A stretch of 64,000 nucleotides of DNA from Candidatus Geothrix skivensis (GCA_016721195.1 JADKIO010000006.1:372001-436000), one strand, 5' to 3'; shown: positions 43,945 to 53,234, counted from the stretch's first letter. Notes: generated from the sequence alone by a model not told the origin. Made by a program: numbers and translations.

Positions 43945-44784
43945 TCAAGAGGGTGAGCTGACCTCGCCAAGATGCAGGATCTCTTCTTTTTTCTCTTCGA
44001 TGAGCCGGTCCAGTGACTCCGGGGTCAGGCCCAACCGGAGGGCCACGGCAGGATCGAGGTCCGGGCCATCACTGGAGCCCCCCGGGAACCCGGCCCGGTA
44101 GGCCAGCGCATCGGCGGCATGGACCACAGATGCCAGTTCGATCTGCTCCTCGGTCAAAGCCCGGCCCGGTTCATGATGCCAGCGACAGGCCTGCTCCACC
44201 TGCAGCGGGAGGTTCCACTTCCGGGCGATCTCCTTGCCCACGTCGCAGTGGCTGCTCCCCAGCAGCTGCCGCTCGCCCTCGTCCGTGCCAAAGGTCCACC
44301 AATTGGCCTCGGGCACCTCCACCGCCAGGAAACCGCCGATGATGAGCTTCCCCGCATCATGCAGCAACCCGGCGATGTAGGCGATGTCGGCGCAGCGGTG
44401 GTTTCCTCGAACAGCCAGAGCCTCGGCAAACAGGGCCGTGGCGGTGCAGTGGAGCCAGAAGTCCGAGCCATTGAGTCCGTATCCCGGCAGGCGCCGAGGC
44501 AGGGTCTGGCGGAAGGAGGTGCTGACGGCAACTTCGTAGACCCGCCGGAGGCCGATCCTCGCAACGGCTTCCCGCACCGTGCTGACGGGAGCGTTCCCGC
44601 TGAAATAGGCACTGTTGGCCGCCTTGAGCAGGTTGGCCGTGATGGCCGGATCGGACCGGACCGCCTGTTCGAACCGTCCGGAGCTGGCCCGCTCGTCCCG
44701 CAGCAGCGGGGTCAGGCGCGCCACCGACTCCGGGAGGGAGGGCAGCGCCTGGATGCCTTCAACCAGCACGTAGGCTGGGATCAT
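43945..44784 (-). CDS. HDOD-domain signalling protein
   Basis: A 279-residue HDOD protein, a degenerate relative of HD phosphohydrolases used in signalling. Typical elements: LPSLPESVARLTPLLRD, the stretch VRSDPAITANLLKAANSAYF, VREAVARIGLRRVYEVAV, and a retained His-Asp pair in AGLLHDAGKLI. The second metal-site region (HCDVGKEIARKWNLP, RWHHEPG) is also His-rich, so residual phosphodiesterase activity cannot be excluded. It lies 24 bp upstream of the GAF kinase gene and they probably form one operon. Confidence 0.9.
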   Translation of the reverse strand: MIPAYVLVEGIQALPSLPESVARLTPLLRDERASSGRFEQAVRSDPAITANLLKAANSAYFSGNAPVSTVREAVARIGLRRVYEVAVSTSFRQTLPRRLPGYGLNGSDFWLHCTATALFAEALAVRGNHRCADIAYIAGLLHDAGKLIIGGFLAVEVPEANWWTFGTDEGERQLLGSSHCDVGKEIARKWNLPLQVEQACRWHHEPGRALTEEQIELASVVHAADALAYRAGFPGGSSDGPDLDPAVALRLGLTPESLDRLIEEKKEEILHLGEVSSPS

Positions 44785-44899
44785 TTCATTCCCTTCCTGT
44801 GGGGGGCCGCTTCAATGGACCTAGTCTGACCTGCCCATGGATGGATAGGGCAGAAGAAGGTTCGGGATCAATGCGGGGATCGAAGCAGTACCGCAGACC

Positions 44900-45976
44900 C
44901 TAGTGGATCGGCGCGAATGCCAGGCCACCCTCGGGGGCAAGGAAAACCGCCTCAGTTTCCAGCAGGCCCACCAGCCGGTGGCCTTCCGCAATCGAGGTGG
45001 GCAGCCAATCCAGGGTGCCGTTGCCCAGATTGAAGCGGGCCAGCAAGAGGCCTTTCGATTCCGGGGCACCGCAGGACCGGACCTGGCTGGGGGCAAAGGC
45101 CCCGAAGATGACATCCCGGCCGGACCAGGCAAGCAGAGGGCCGCGTCCCACGCGTCCGAGCACGGGGCGGGCCGGCATGACGCCCTGGCACGTGAAGAAG
45201 GACTGCCCGGGGTCCTGGGGTCCCTTGGCCGGATCGAGGACCGTAAAGGCCAGGCTGGCACCCTCGGCGAGGTAGATGGCGCCATCCAAGCCCAGGGCCA
45301 TGCGATTAAGGGCGACCCGCAGGGGCTGCGCCGCGGCCTCCTTGGCCTGGGCCTTGTCGCCGAAGGTCCACAGCACGGCGCCGGTCCTGAGGTCCCGCTT
45401 CTCCAGGAAGGGCTTCATCGTGCGGTAGAGCAAAAGCACCCCGTCCCGGAGCACGGCCATGTCCTCCACCGCCGCGGCGAGGGGGAGCGCCAGTTCGGTT
45501 CTGCCATCCTTGCCAAGCACCGCCAGCTGGACCCCCCAGGTCATCCAGATCCGGTTGTAGGGATCGATGACCCAGCGCTCGGGCGAAGCGCCGATGACGC
45601 CAGGCAGCTCCGTGGGCTCCTGGGAAGGTGCATCGGCGGCCGCAACCCGGGCGCCCTTGTGTCTGGGCGTGCCGTACAGCAGGGCACCCGCCGCATCGTA
45701 GTCGGTAGTGGGTTTCGGCGCACTCGGGGCGGGCTTGGCGACCGCAGGGGCTTTCCGCCCCTCGGGCAGGGCCACCGGGAGCGAGCCGAGCAGGCCACTG
45801 CCTTTCATCCAGGTGCGCAGGCTGCGGGCGGCCGGATCAAAGAAGACCAGGGAGCCATCCACCTCCTGATAGGCCCAGCCGGAGGCCTGCCGCGTGGCAT
45901 CCCAGCCCTGGGCCCCGAGCGGCGTGGCAGAAGACAGGCCAAGCATTAGGATGGCTAGGAAGAATCGATGACTCAT
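44900..45976 (-). CDS. exported protein of unknown function, propeller-like
   Basis: A 358-residue exported protein. The signal peptide is MSHRFFLAILMLGLSSATPLGA. A first region up to about residue 75 is followed by a Pro/Ala-rich linker (about 75-90). The remainder is made of short beta segments (MAVLRDGVLLLYRTMKPFLE, MALGLDGAIYLAEGASLAF, LAWSGRDVIFGAFAPS) suggestive of a beta propeller. A possible disulfide pair is formed by the cysteines in FFTCQGVM and RSCGAPES. The family is not recognised. Confidence 0.7.
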   Translation of the reverse strand: MSHRFFLAILMLGLSSATPLGAQGWDATRQASGWAYQEVDGSLVFFDPAARSLRTWMKGSGLLGSLPVALPEGRKAPAVAKPAPSAPKPTTDYDAAGALLYGTPRHKGARVAAADAPSQEPTELPGVIGASPERWVIDPYNRIWMTWGVQLAVLGKDGRTELALPLAAAVEDMAVLRDGVLLLYRTMKPFLEKRDLRTGAVLWTFGDKAQAKEAAAQPLRVALNRMALGLDGAIYLAEGASLAFTVLDPAKGPQDPGQSFFTCQGVMPARPVLGRVGRGPLLAWSGRDVIFGAFAPSQVRSCGAPESKGLLLARFNLGNGTLDWLPTSIAEGHRLVGLLETEAVFLAPEGGLAFAPIH

Positions 45977-46258
45977 TTATCACCTGCCTATATCGTATTA
46001 TGTGCATGAGCGATTTTTACGGAGGGTCTTGCTGTGTGACCCACAGCACGACTTGATCCACGGACCGAGGCATCCCTTGAGTCCCGCTGGAATCCCCGGG
46101 TTCCGCTGGCTCGGGGGCCGCGAAGGGCCTGCGCAGGCACCCTTCCCGCCTCCCTTCAGGGGGAGTGGTACGATGGCCTCGTCAGTCCAGGCATGTGCCT
46201 CATTCCCGCGCAGTAGTGCTCAGGTCCGACCCATCCGCCCACACCCCAGAGGCTGCTG

Positions 46259-47113
46259 ATGACACATCGATCGGTCATGCAAGTGATGCTCCCCCTTGTG
46301 GCCCTGCTGGGCTGTTCGGGCGGCTCCAACCCCTCGCCCGGGGTGGCGCCGGACCCCAGCAGCGGGCCTGCCGTGCCCGGCCAGCAGGTGAAGCTGGTAC
46401 TTCCCTCGGCCCTGGATGGCAACATCGGGGGCTACCTTGAATACGTGCCCGGCGACTACGCGAACTCCGGCCACGCCTACCCGCTCATGATCTTCTGCCA
46501 TGGCGCCGGCGAAGTGGGCGATGGCAGCGATGCGGCGCTGACGAAGGTCGCCCAGAATGGCCCCCCCAGGCTGATCCGCGATGGCAGGTTCCCCGCGGGG
46601 TTCACGGTGAACGGCAGCACCTTCTCCTTCATCGTGGTCTCGCCCCAATTCAAGAACTGGCCGGCCGCCAGCAACCTCAAGGCCCTGGTGGATCACCTCA
46701 AGGGCAAGGGCCTGCGCTTCGACCCGGCCCGCGTGTACGTGACGGGGCTCAGCATGGGCGGCGGAGCCACCTGGGTGACGGCCCGGGACGCGAGCACCCT
46801 GCCCCTCATCGCCGCCGTGGTGCCCGTGTGCGGCGCGCAGGACTCGGACCTGGCGGGTGCCAGGCGCATCGCCGATGCCCACCTTCCCGTCTGGGCCCTG
46901 CACAACAACGGGGATCCCACGGTGACCGTGAACAACACGGAACACTGGATCCGCGACATCAACGCCAATGCCCCGGCGGTGCCAGCCCGGAAGACCATCT
47001 TCGTGTCCACCAGCCACGATGCCTGGACCAGGGCCTACGATCCGGCCTATCGGGAGAACATCAATGGCCTGGACCTGAATGTCTACGAGTGGATGCTGTC
47101 CTACCGCAAGTGA
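46259..47113 (+). CDS. lipoprotein alpha/beta-hydrolase (esterase-like)
   Basis: A 284-residue predicted lipoprotein; the lipobox VALLGC ends a signal sequence near residue 19. An alpha/beta-hydrolase fold follows: oxyanion region PLMIFCHGAGE, nucleophile elbow GLSMGG, acid in ALHNNGDPTVTV and catalytic-type His in STSHDAW. This resembles the poly(3-hydroxybutyrate) depolymerase/phospholipase-like esterases. The ATG at 46259 lacks a strong ribosome-binding site. The 280 bp upstream hold nothing recognisable. The substrate is unknown. Confidence 0.85.
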   Translation: MTHRSVMQVMLPLVALLGCSGGSNPSPGVAPDPSSGPAVPGQQVKLVLPSALDGNIGGYLEYVPGDYANSGHAYPLMIFCHGAGEVGDGSDAALTKVAQNGPPRLIRDGRFPAGFTVNGSTFSFIVVSPQFKNWPAASNLKALVDHLKGKGLRFDPARVYVTGLSMGGGATWVTARDASTLPLIAAVVPVCGAQDSDLAGARRIADAHLPVWALHNNGDPTVTVNNTEHWIRDINANAPAVPARKTIFVSTSHDAWTRAYDPAYRENINGLDLNVYEWMLSYRK

Positions 47114-47156
47114 ATCTCACGGCGAGGGCGTCGACTCCGCGATTAGGCCTGCAGAC

Positions 47157-48842
47157 TCAGCCCAGTTCCTCCGGCAGGGCCAGCACGGCACCCTTGTTGG
47201 CGCTGGTGACGAGCCGCGAGTAGCGCCCCAGCCAGCCCTTGCTGATCTTGGGCTTCGGCTTCACCCAGGCGGCCCGGCGGCGCTCCAGCTCGGCGGGATC
47301 CACCAGCACGTTCATGCTCCGGGCGGGGATGTCGATGCGGATCCGGTCCCCGGTGTGGACCAGGGCGATGGGACCGCACTCGGCGGCCTCGGGGCTCACG
47401 TGGCCGATGCAGAGGCCCGCTGTGCCGCCGCTGAAGCGGCCGTCGGTGATGAGGGCCACCTGCTTCCCCAGGCCCTGCCCCTTGATCATCGAGGTGGGCG
47501 AGAGCATCTCCGGCATGCCGGGGCCACCCTTGGGGCCCTCGTAGCGGATGATGACCACCTGGCCCGCCTTCACCTTCCGCAGCATGAGGGCCGTCAGGCA
47601 TTCGTCCTGGCCTTCGAAGACGATGGCTTCACCCTCGAAGACCAGGCAGGTCGGGTCCACCCCCGCGCTCTTCACGACGCTGCCGTTGGGTGCGATGTTT
47701 CCGAAAAGGACCGCCAGGCCCCCGTCCGCCGAAAAGGGAGTTTCGATGGTGCGGATGATCTTGGGGTCCTGGATGCTGGCGTTCGCGATGACCTCGCCCA
47801 GGGTCTTTCCCGTCACCGTCAGGCAGTCCAGATTCAACAGGCCCGGCTTGCGGGAGATCTCCTTCAGGATCGCCGAGATGCCGCCGGCCCGGTCCACGTC
47901 CTGGATGTGCACGTCGGGCACCGAGGGCGACACCTTGCAAATGCAGGGCGTCACTGCGGAGATTTCGTTGAGGCGCTCCAGGGGGTAGTCCACCCCCGCC
48001 TCGTGGGCGATGGCGAAGCCGTGCAGCACCGTGTTGGTGGAGCCGCCCATGGCCATGTCGAGGGCGAAGGCGTTGTCGAGGGAGGCCTTGGTGACGAGGT
48101 CCCTGGGCTTGAGGTCCCGCTCCAGCAGTTCGAAGATCTGGCGCGCGGCGGCCTTGGCCAGGTCCTGGCGACGGGCGTCCACGGCGGGGATGGTGCCATT
48201 GCCCGGCAGCGCCAGGCCGATGGCCTCCAGCAGGCAGTTCATGGAGTTGGCGGTGAACATGCCGGAGCAGGAGCCGCAGGTGGGGCAGGCGCTGGCCTCG
48301 ATGGCGTTCAGCTCGGCCTCGGTCATCTCGCCGCTCTGGACCTTGCCCACGCCTTCAAAGACAGTGATCAGGTCGCTGCGGCTGCCATCGGGCTGGGTGC
48401 CCGCCAGCATGGGGCCACCGGTGACGAAGATGGTGGGCACGTTCACCCGCACGGCACCCATGATCATGCCCGGCGTGATCTTGTCGCAGTTGGAGATGCA
48501 AATGAGGGCGTCGAAGCAGTGGGCCATGGCCATGGTTTCGAGGCAATCAGCGATGAGCTCCCGGCTGGGCAGGGAGTAGCGCATGCCCAGGTGGCCCATG
48601 GCGATGCCATCGTCCACGGCGATGGTGTTGAACTCGAAGGGCACGCCCCCGGCTTCGCGCACGGCGGCCTTGACCCCCGCCGCAAATTCATGGAGGTGGA
48701 TGTGGCCGGGGACGATGTCGGTGTAGGAATTGACGATGCCGATGAAGGGCTTCTGGAAGTCCTCGTCCTTCAGGCCCGTGGCCCGGAGCAGGCTCCGGTG
48801 GCCGGCGCGTTCGATGCCCTTCTTGACGGTGTCTGATCGCAT
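47157..48842 (-). CDS. ilvD: dihydroxy-acid dehydratase
   Basis: A 561-residue iron-sulfur dehydratase for the third common step of valine/isoleucine synthesis. The ATG at 48842 begins MRSDTVKKGIERAGHRSLLRA. Cluster cysteines are visible in ISNCDKITPG (Cys119) and CPTCGSCSGMF (Cys192). The early VPGHIHLHEF has Gly where 2Fe-2S plant-type enzymes have Cys, so this is the oxygen-sensitive E. coli-like 4Fe-4S type. The conserved GPKGGPGMPEM and DGRFSGGTAGLCIGHVSPEA segments are present. Other ilv genes are not in the window. Confidence 0.96.
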   Translation of the reverse strand: MRSDTVKKGIERAGHRSLLRATGLKDEDFQKPFIGIVNSYTDIVPGHIHLHEFAAGVKAAVREAGGVPFEFNTIAVDDGIAMGHLGMRYSLPSRELIADCLETMAMAHCFDALICISNCDKITPGMIMGAVRVNVPTIFVTGGPMLAGTQPDGSRSDLITVFEGVGKVQSGEMTEAELNAIEASACPTCGSCSGMFTANSMNCLLEAIGLALPGNGTIPAVDARRQDLAKAAARQIFELLERDLKPRDLVTKASLDNAFALDMAMGGSTNTVLHGFAIAHEAGVDYPLERLNEISAVTPCICKVSPSVPDVHIQDVDRAGGISAILKEISRKPGLLNLDCLTVTGKTLGEVIANASIQDPKIIRTIETPFSADGGLAVLFGNIAPNGSVVKSAGVDPTCLVFEGEAIVFEGQDECLTALMLRKVKAGQVVIIRYEGPKGGPGMPEMLSPTSMIKGQGLGKQVALITDGRFSGGTAGLCIGHVSPEAAECGPIALVHTGDRIRIDIPARSMNVLVDPAELERRRAAWVKPKPKISKGWLGRYSRLVTSANKGAVLALPEELG

Positions 48843-48898
48843 GGCCGCTCCCTGCCCCGATTCTACCTGAGGGTGGCCGGGAAGCTTGTTTAAACAAA

Positions 48899-49123
48899 CT
48901 ACTTGGGCTCGGGCCGGGGTTCCTCCAGTTGTGGCGCAGACTCGGATCCACTGGTGCCCAGGTTCCGGCGGTGGCCCGGAGGCCAGGTGGGCATGGGGAC
49001 GATGCCGTCGTGGAAGGTCACCTGGCCGTGGAGGATGCAGCCCTTCATGCCCGGGCGGCAGTAGGCGCCATCCACCCGCAGGCAGGTTTCGTTCACTTCG
49101 AATTGGCAGCTCCACCCGCTCAA
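48899..49123 (-). CDS. small cysteine-containing protein
   Basis: A 74-residue protein starting with TTG at 49123 after AGGGGG at good spacing. The N-terminal half has a regular cysteine pattern, GWSCQFEVNETCLRVDGAYC followed by RPGMKGCILHG (four Cys), that looks like a small metal-binding or disulfide-stabilised module. The Pro/Arg-rich tail seems disordered. It ends 56 bp upstream of ilvD in the same direction and may be its leader gene. I do not recognise a family by name. Confidence 0.55.
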   Translation of the reverse strand: MSGWSCQFEVNETCLRVDGAYCRPGMKGCILHGQVTFHDGIVPMPTWPPGHRRNLGTSGSESAPQLEEPRPEPK

Positions 49124-49175
49124 GGGTCCCCCTGGTAGACCAGTATCGACCCCAGGATTCCTGGCGCCAGTGCGC

Positions 49176-49676
49176 TCAGTCCCGGTTCTGCCGGTCCGGG
49201 GCCACCTGGTCCAGGGGCAGGGCCGTGGTGTCCTTGATGGCCTCCAGGACGATGTTGGACTTCACGTCCACCACGCCCGGCTGCTTCAGCAGCCGATCCA
49301 TGAGGAAGCGGGTGTAGTGGTCCAGGTCCTCCACGAAGATGCGCAGGAAGTAGTCTGTTTCGCCGGTCATGGAATAGCAGCTCACCACCTCCGGCCAGGT
49401 CCGCACGGCCTTGGCGAAGGCCTCTGCGGGCATCTTCCCCTGCTTCTCCAGCTTCACGGTGATGAAGGACATCATGCCCAGGCCCACCTTGCGGGGATCC
49501 AGGAGGGCCGCATAGCGCCGGATGACGCCCGCCTTCTCGAGGGCCCGCACCCGGCGGAGGCAGGGGGCCGGCGAGAGCGCCACCCGGTCCGCCAGCTCCT
49601 GGTTGGACAGCCGACCCTCCTTCTGGAGGATCTCCAGGATGCGGTGGTCGATGGAATCCAGTTCGTGCCGGCTCAC
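49176..49676 (-). CDS. Lrp/AsnC-family transcriptional regulator
   Basis: A 166-residue Lrp-type regulator. The preferred start is GTG at 49676 (GGAG six bases upstream); the in-frame ATG at 49694 has no ribosome-binding site. The N-terminal winged helix is LDSIDHRILEILQKEGRLSN with QELADRVALSPAPCLRRVRA; the C-terminal ligand-binding RAM domain contains VVSCYSMTGETDYFLRIFVE. It is divergent from tyrosine phenol-lyase, with two strong dyads in the shared gap. It probably controls that gene, and itself, in response to an amino acid such as tyrosine; the ligand is inferred from context. Confidence 0.92.
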   Translation of the reverse strand: MSRHELDSIDHRILEILQKEGRLSNQELADRVALSPAPCLRRVRALEKAGVIRRYAALLDPRKVGLGMMSFITVKLEKQGKMPAEAFAKAVRTWPEVVSCYSMTGETDYFLRIFVEDLDHYTRFLMDRLLKQPGVVDVKSNIVLEAIKDTTALPLDQVAPDRQNRD

Positions 49677-49698
49677 GGATGCTCCAGGAATCATTGGA

Positions 49699-49753
49699 GC
49701 AATATTATTGCTTCATTACGCGTTTCTTGGGCAATGTTTGAAACATTATTGCC
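49699..49753. promoter_or_regulatory. two dyad operators between the Lrp-type gene and tpl
   Basis: Dyad 1 is GCAATATTATTGC at 49699-49711, a perfect 13-bp palindrome just upstream of the regulator. Dyad 2 spans 49730-49753: an inner perfect 15-bp palindrome AATGTTTGAAACATT (49733-49747) flanked by GGC and ATTGCC. Both share GCAAT...ATTGC arms and are about 37 bp apart centre to centre, near three to four helical turns, as for Lrp-family octamers that wrap DNA. They are the likely sites for the adjacent regulator. Confidence 0.6.
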
Positions 49754-49803
49754 TGGTCATCTTCGTAGCATTGGGGATCAGCATTTCCTGACGAGGAGCC
49801 CCC

Positions 49804-51195
49804 ATGAGGCCGAGAACCATCGCCGAGCCCTACAAGATCAAGATGGTCGAGTCCATCCGCATGACCACCCGCGAGGAACGGGAGCAGGCCATCCGCGAGG
49901 CGGGCTACAACACCTTCCTGCTGCGCAGCGAGGATGTCTACATCGACCTGCTGACGGATTCCGGCACCACGGCCATGAGCGACATGCAGTGGTCGATGAT
50001 GATGCGGGGCGACGAGGCCTACGCTGGCGCCCGCAGCTTCTACCGGATGGAAGCGGCCATGCAGGAGATCTACGGCTTCCGCCATCTGGTGCCCACCCAC
50101 CAGGGCCGCGCCGCCGAGCACATCACCAGCCAGATCCGCATCAAGGCCGGCCAGTACGTGCCCATGAACATGTACTTCACCACCACCCGGGCCCATGTGG
50201 AGCGGGCCGGCGGCATCTTCTACGACTGCATCATCGACGAGGCCAAGGATCCCTGGAGCGACTTCCCCTTCAAGGGCAACGTGGACCTCGCCAAGCTGCA
50301 GAAGCTGGTGGACGAGAAGGGCGCTGCCAGCATCGCCTACCTGAACATCGCCCCCTGCGTGAACATGGCGGGCGGACAGCCCTTCAGCATGGCCAACATC
50401 CGCGAGGTCTCGGCCTGGGCCAAGCAGCATGGCCTGCCGATCATCTTCGACGCCACCCGCGCCGTGGAGAACTGCTACTTCATCCAGCAGCGGGAGGAGG
50501 GCTACCGCGAGGTGCCCATCCGCAAGATCCTGCGCGAAATGATGGGCTACGGCGACGGCTGCACCATGTCCAGCAAGAAGGACAACCTGGTGAACATCGG
50601 CGGCTTCCTGGCCACCAACGACGATGCCTTCTTCGTGAAGGCCAAGGAGCTGGTGGTGGTCTTCGAGGGCATGCCCACCTACGGCGGCCTCGCCGGCCGC
50701 GACATGGAGGCCCTGGCCCAGGGCATGCGCGAAATGGTGGAGGACGACTACATCGCCAGCCGCGTCCGCCAGGTCGAGTACCTCGGCCAGCAGCTCATGG
50801 ACGCGGGCCTGCCCATCGTCCGCCCCGTGGGCGGCCATGCGGTGTTCCTCGACGCCAAGCGCTTCCTCCCCCACCTCACCCAGGACCAGTTCCCCTCCCA
50901 GACCCTGGCGGCGGCCCTGTACCTGGACAGCGGCGTGCGCGCCATGGAGCGCGGCATCGTCAGCGCCGGCCGCGACCCCATCACCCACGACCACGTGCGC
51001 CCCGCCCTGGAGCTGGTGCGCCTCACCATCCCCCGCCGGGTCTACACCAACCTGCACATGGACGTGGTGGCTGAGAGCTGCATGGCCCTCTACGAGAACC
51101 GCGAGCGGATCAACGGCCTGCGCATGGTCTACGAGCCCGAAAGCCTGCGCTTCTTCCAGGCCCGCTTCGAAGAGCTCGAAGCCGTCACGGCCTGA
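49804..51195 (+). CDS. tpl: tyrosine phenol-lyase
   Basis: A 463-residue PLP enzyme of the tryptophanase/tyrosine phenol-lyase family, which cleaves tyrosine to phenol, pyruvate and ammonia. Counting from the start, residues align with Citrobacter freundii TPL at a constant offset of two: Tyr73 (71), Thr126 (124), PLP Lys259 (257, SSKKDNLVNIGG), Arg383 (381, in AMERGIVSAGR) and Phe450 (448). Arg381 and Thr124 mark phenol-lyase; tryptophanase lacks the Arg. Other family stretches are YIDLLTDSGTTAMSD and VFEGMPTYGGLAGRDMEA. GAGGAG precedes the ATG. It is divergent from an Lrp-type regulator, with operator-like dyads. Confidence 0.93.
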   Translation: MRPRTIAEPYKIKMVESIRMTTREEREQAIREAGYNTFLLRSEDVYIDLLTDSGTTAMSDMQWSMMMRGDEAYAGARSFYRMEAAMQEIYGFRHLVPTHQGRAAEHITSQIRIKAGQYVPMNMYFTTTRAHVERAGGIFYDCIIDEAKDPWSDFPFKGNVDLAKLQKLVDEKGAASIAYLNIAPCVNMAGGQPFSMANIREVSAWAKQHGLPIIFDATRAVENCYFIQQREEGYREVPIRKILREMMGYGDGCTMSSKKDNLVNIGGFLATNDDAFFVKAKELVVVFEGMPTYGGLAGRDMEALAQGMREMVEDDYIASRVRQVEYLGQQLMDAGLPIVRPVGGHAVFLDAKRFLPHLTQDQFPSQTLAAALYLDSGVRAMERGIVSAGRDPITHDHVRPALELVRLTIPRRVYTNLHMDVVAESCMALYENRERINGLRMVYEPESLRFFQARFEELEAVTA

Positions 51196-51541
51196 GGGCG
51201 CCCTTCCAAACAGAGCCCATTCTCCCCGCCGGAAACCGGACACTCGACCGCAAGGACCTTTTTTGCGCGCCGTGGTGTCCGGTTTTCCGCTTGGATGGGC
51301 GGGGCCCTGCCTTGTCCTCCCTCGATGAGGGCACAGCCATACGGCCCCCCGCCCTGAGCCCCGCCAGGAAGGCCTCGATGGCCTCGCTGAGGTCCAGCGG
51401 GTCGAAATAGTAGACCCCCTGGAATTCCCATTCCCAGCAGTCCGAGCAGTACGACACCGTGAAGGGCACTTCGCCGATCCAGCAAGTGCCCCCGCTGGGG
51501 GTCTTGGACGTCAGGTCGATGATGGTGCTTTCCAGGGTCAT
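51185..51541 (-). CDS. hypothetical protein
   Basis: A 118-residue frame. The ATG at 51541 follows AGGAGG at five bases, an excellent start. The first 70 or so residues look like a real small domain (IIDLTSKTPSGGTCWIGEVP, then SYCSDCWEWEFQGVYYFDPL, then a helix), with three cysteines. The C-terminal 45 residues are Arg/Lys/Ser-rich and run 11 bp into the end of tpl on the other strand; they may be genuine but look non-domain. The family is not recognised. Confidence 0.55.
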   Translation of the reverse strand: MTLESTIIDLTSKTPSGGTCWIGEVPFTVSYCSDCWEWEFQGVYYFDPLDLSEAIEAFLAGLRAGGRMAVPSSREDKAGPRPSKRKTGHHGAQKRSLRSSVRFPAGRMGSVWKGALRP

Positions 51542-51733
51542 GGGCACCTCCTGGCAGAAGCATGCTCAATGTAGGCTCCGGAGGCCGACGCACCATTGAA
51601 ATGATCTGGGCCCGAAGAACTTTGTCATAGTCCGTTCGACCCTGCCGGACCTAAACCCAATTCATTAGTGCCGCCTTGCATCAGTACCGCCTCGCTTCCA
51701 GCGTGCCTACAATCAGTTCGAAGCGAGGAAGGC

Positions 51734-53200
51734 GTGAAGAAGAAGGTCGTCCTGTTTTTCCCAGAGACCCACCTCAGCCGGGCTGAGGACGGGTGGTGTC
51801 TGCCTCCCTTCTCCCTGTTGGCCATTGCCGGCCCCCTTCTCCAGGAGGGTTACGAAGTGGTCCTCGTGGACGGACGCCTTGTGCCTGATTTCCTGGAGCG
51901 CGTCCAGGGGGAGTCGGCGAACGCCATCTGCCTGGGCATCAGCGTCCTGACGGGGAACCAGATCCGGCAGGCGCTGGAACTCTCCGCCGCCATCAAGGAA
52001 CGGTTCCCGGACCTGCCCGTGGTCTGGGGCGGCTACCACCCCACCCTGCTGCCGGATCAGACCATTGCCAATCCGCTGGTGGACGTCGTGGTTCGCGGCC
52101 AGGGGGAGCTCACCTTCAAGCGGCTGGTCCAGGCCCTGGCCTCCGGGGCTTCGCTCCGCGGCATCCCCGGGCTCAGCTTCAAGGAACCGGGGCGCATCGT
52201 CTGCAACGACGAGGCCCCCTTCACCGACGTGAACGAGTTCCCCCCCATGCCCTTCTCGCTGGTGGATCTCAGCCGGCACCTGCCGGATCTGGGCTTCGCC
52301 CGCCGGACCCTGAGCTATGTCACCAGCCAGGGTTGTCCCCACCACTGCGAGTTCTGCGCCGAAAGCACCGCCTACAAAGTCCGCTGGTCGGGTCTGGCGC
52401 CAGCGCGGGTGGCCCAGGATCTCGAGGCCCTGCTAGGCCGCTGCGAGGCCGATGGCGTGATCCTCGTGGACAACAACTTCTTCGTCAACGAGGAACGGGT
52501 GCAGGGCATCTGCCGGGAGATCCTCCGGCGCGGCTTGTCCTTCAAGTGGGCCGCCCAGGGCCGCGCGGACCGGGTGGCATCGCTTTCGGACGAGACCTTC
52601 GCCCTGTTGAAGCAGAGCGGATTCACGGTGTTCCACGTGGGCGCGGAATCGGGATCCGATGCCCAGCTGGAGCAGGTATCCAAGCGGAGCAGCCGACAGA
52701 CCACCATCGACTGCGCCCGGGCCGTGAAGGCCCATGGCCTCCACATCTCCTTCGGCTTCATCTTCGGCTTCCCCGGCGAGACTGAGGCCGACATCCAGCA
52801 GAACTTCTCGCTCATGGAAGAGGTCACGGACATCCAGGGCTCGTACGACTGCATCTACCACTTCTACGCCCCGAGCCCCGGGTCGCCGATGCTGGAGGCC
52901 TCCGTCCAGCGGGGCGCCGAGGACCATCCGCTGCTCGAGGACTGGATCGGCTACAACACCTCCCGGGGGATCACTTCCTGGGTGGATGCGGCCTACATCG
53001 ACCGGATCCGCTGGCGGACGGATTTCGTCTACGCCTATGCCCGGCCGAATTTCATGCTCAGGCAGCGCCTGGCCGGATCTCCGGCCCGGCGCCTGCTCTA
53101 CTACCCCCTCCATGTCATCAACCGCTTGCGCTATCGGCTCAAGTTCTACGCCTTCCCCCTCGACTGGTGGATCTACCGAACCCTGCGAGGTGTGTGGTGA
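51734..53200 (+). CDS. B12-binding-domain radical SAM protein
   Basis: A 488-residue radical SAM enzyme. The start is GTG at 51734 (GAGGAAGG upstream), giving the usual N-terminus VKKKVVLFFPET. The N-terminal cobalamin-binding-type fold (about 5-145: LLAIAGPLLQEGYEVVLVDG, then LPVVWGGYHPTLLPD) is followed by the radical SAM barrel with CPHHCEFC (Cys201, Cys205, Cys208) and the FHVGAESGSD and FIFGFPGETEADI stretches. Related proteins methylate unreactive carbons or modify lipids, but substrates vary widely. The following lipoprotein gene is only 34 bp away. The base before the fold lacks the DxHxxG cobalamin motif, as in many relatives. Confidence 0.88.
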   Translation: MKKKVVLFFPETHLSRAEDGWCLPPFSLLAIAGPLLQEGYEVVLVDGRLVPDFLERVQGESANAICLGISVLTGNQIRQALELSAAIKERFPDLPVVWGGYHPTLLPDQTIANPLVDVVVRGQGELTFKRLVQALASGASLRGIPGLSFKEPGRIVCNDEAPFTDVNEFPPMPFSLVDLSRHLPDLGFARRTLSYVTSQGCPHHCEFCAESTAYKVRWSGLAPARVAQDLEALLGRCEADGVILVDNNFFVNEERVQGICREILRRGLSFKWAAQGRADRVASLSDETFALLKQSGFTVFHVGAESGSDAQLEQVSKRSSRQTTIDCARAVKAHGLHISFGFIFGFPGETEADIQQNFSLMEEVTDIQGSYDCIYHFYAPSPGSPMLEASVQRGAEDHPLLEDWIGYNTSRGITSWVDAAYIDRIRWRTDFVYAYARPNFMLRQRLAGSPARRLLYYPLHVINRLRYRLKFYAFPLDWWIYRTLRGVW

Positions 53201-53234
53201 CAATGCACCTCGGCCCAGCAATGGTTGGTACTTC

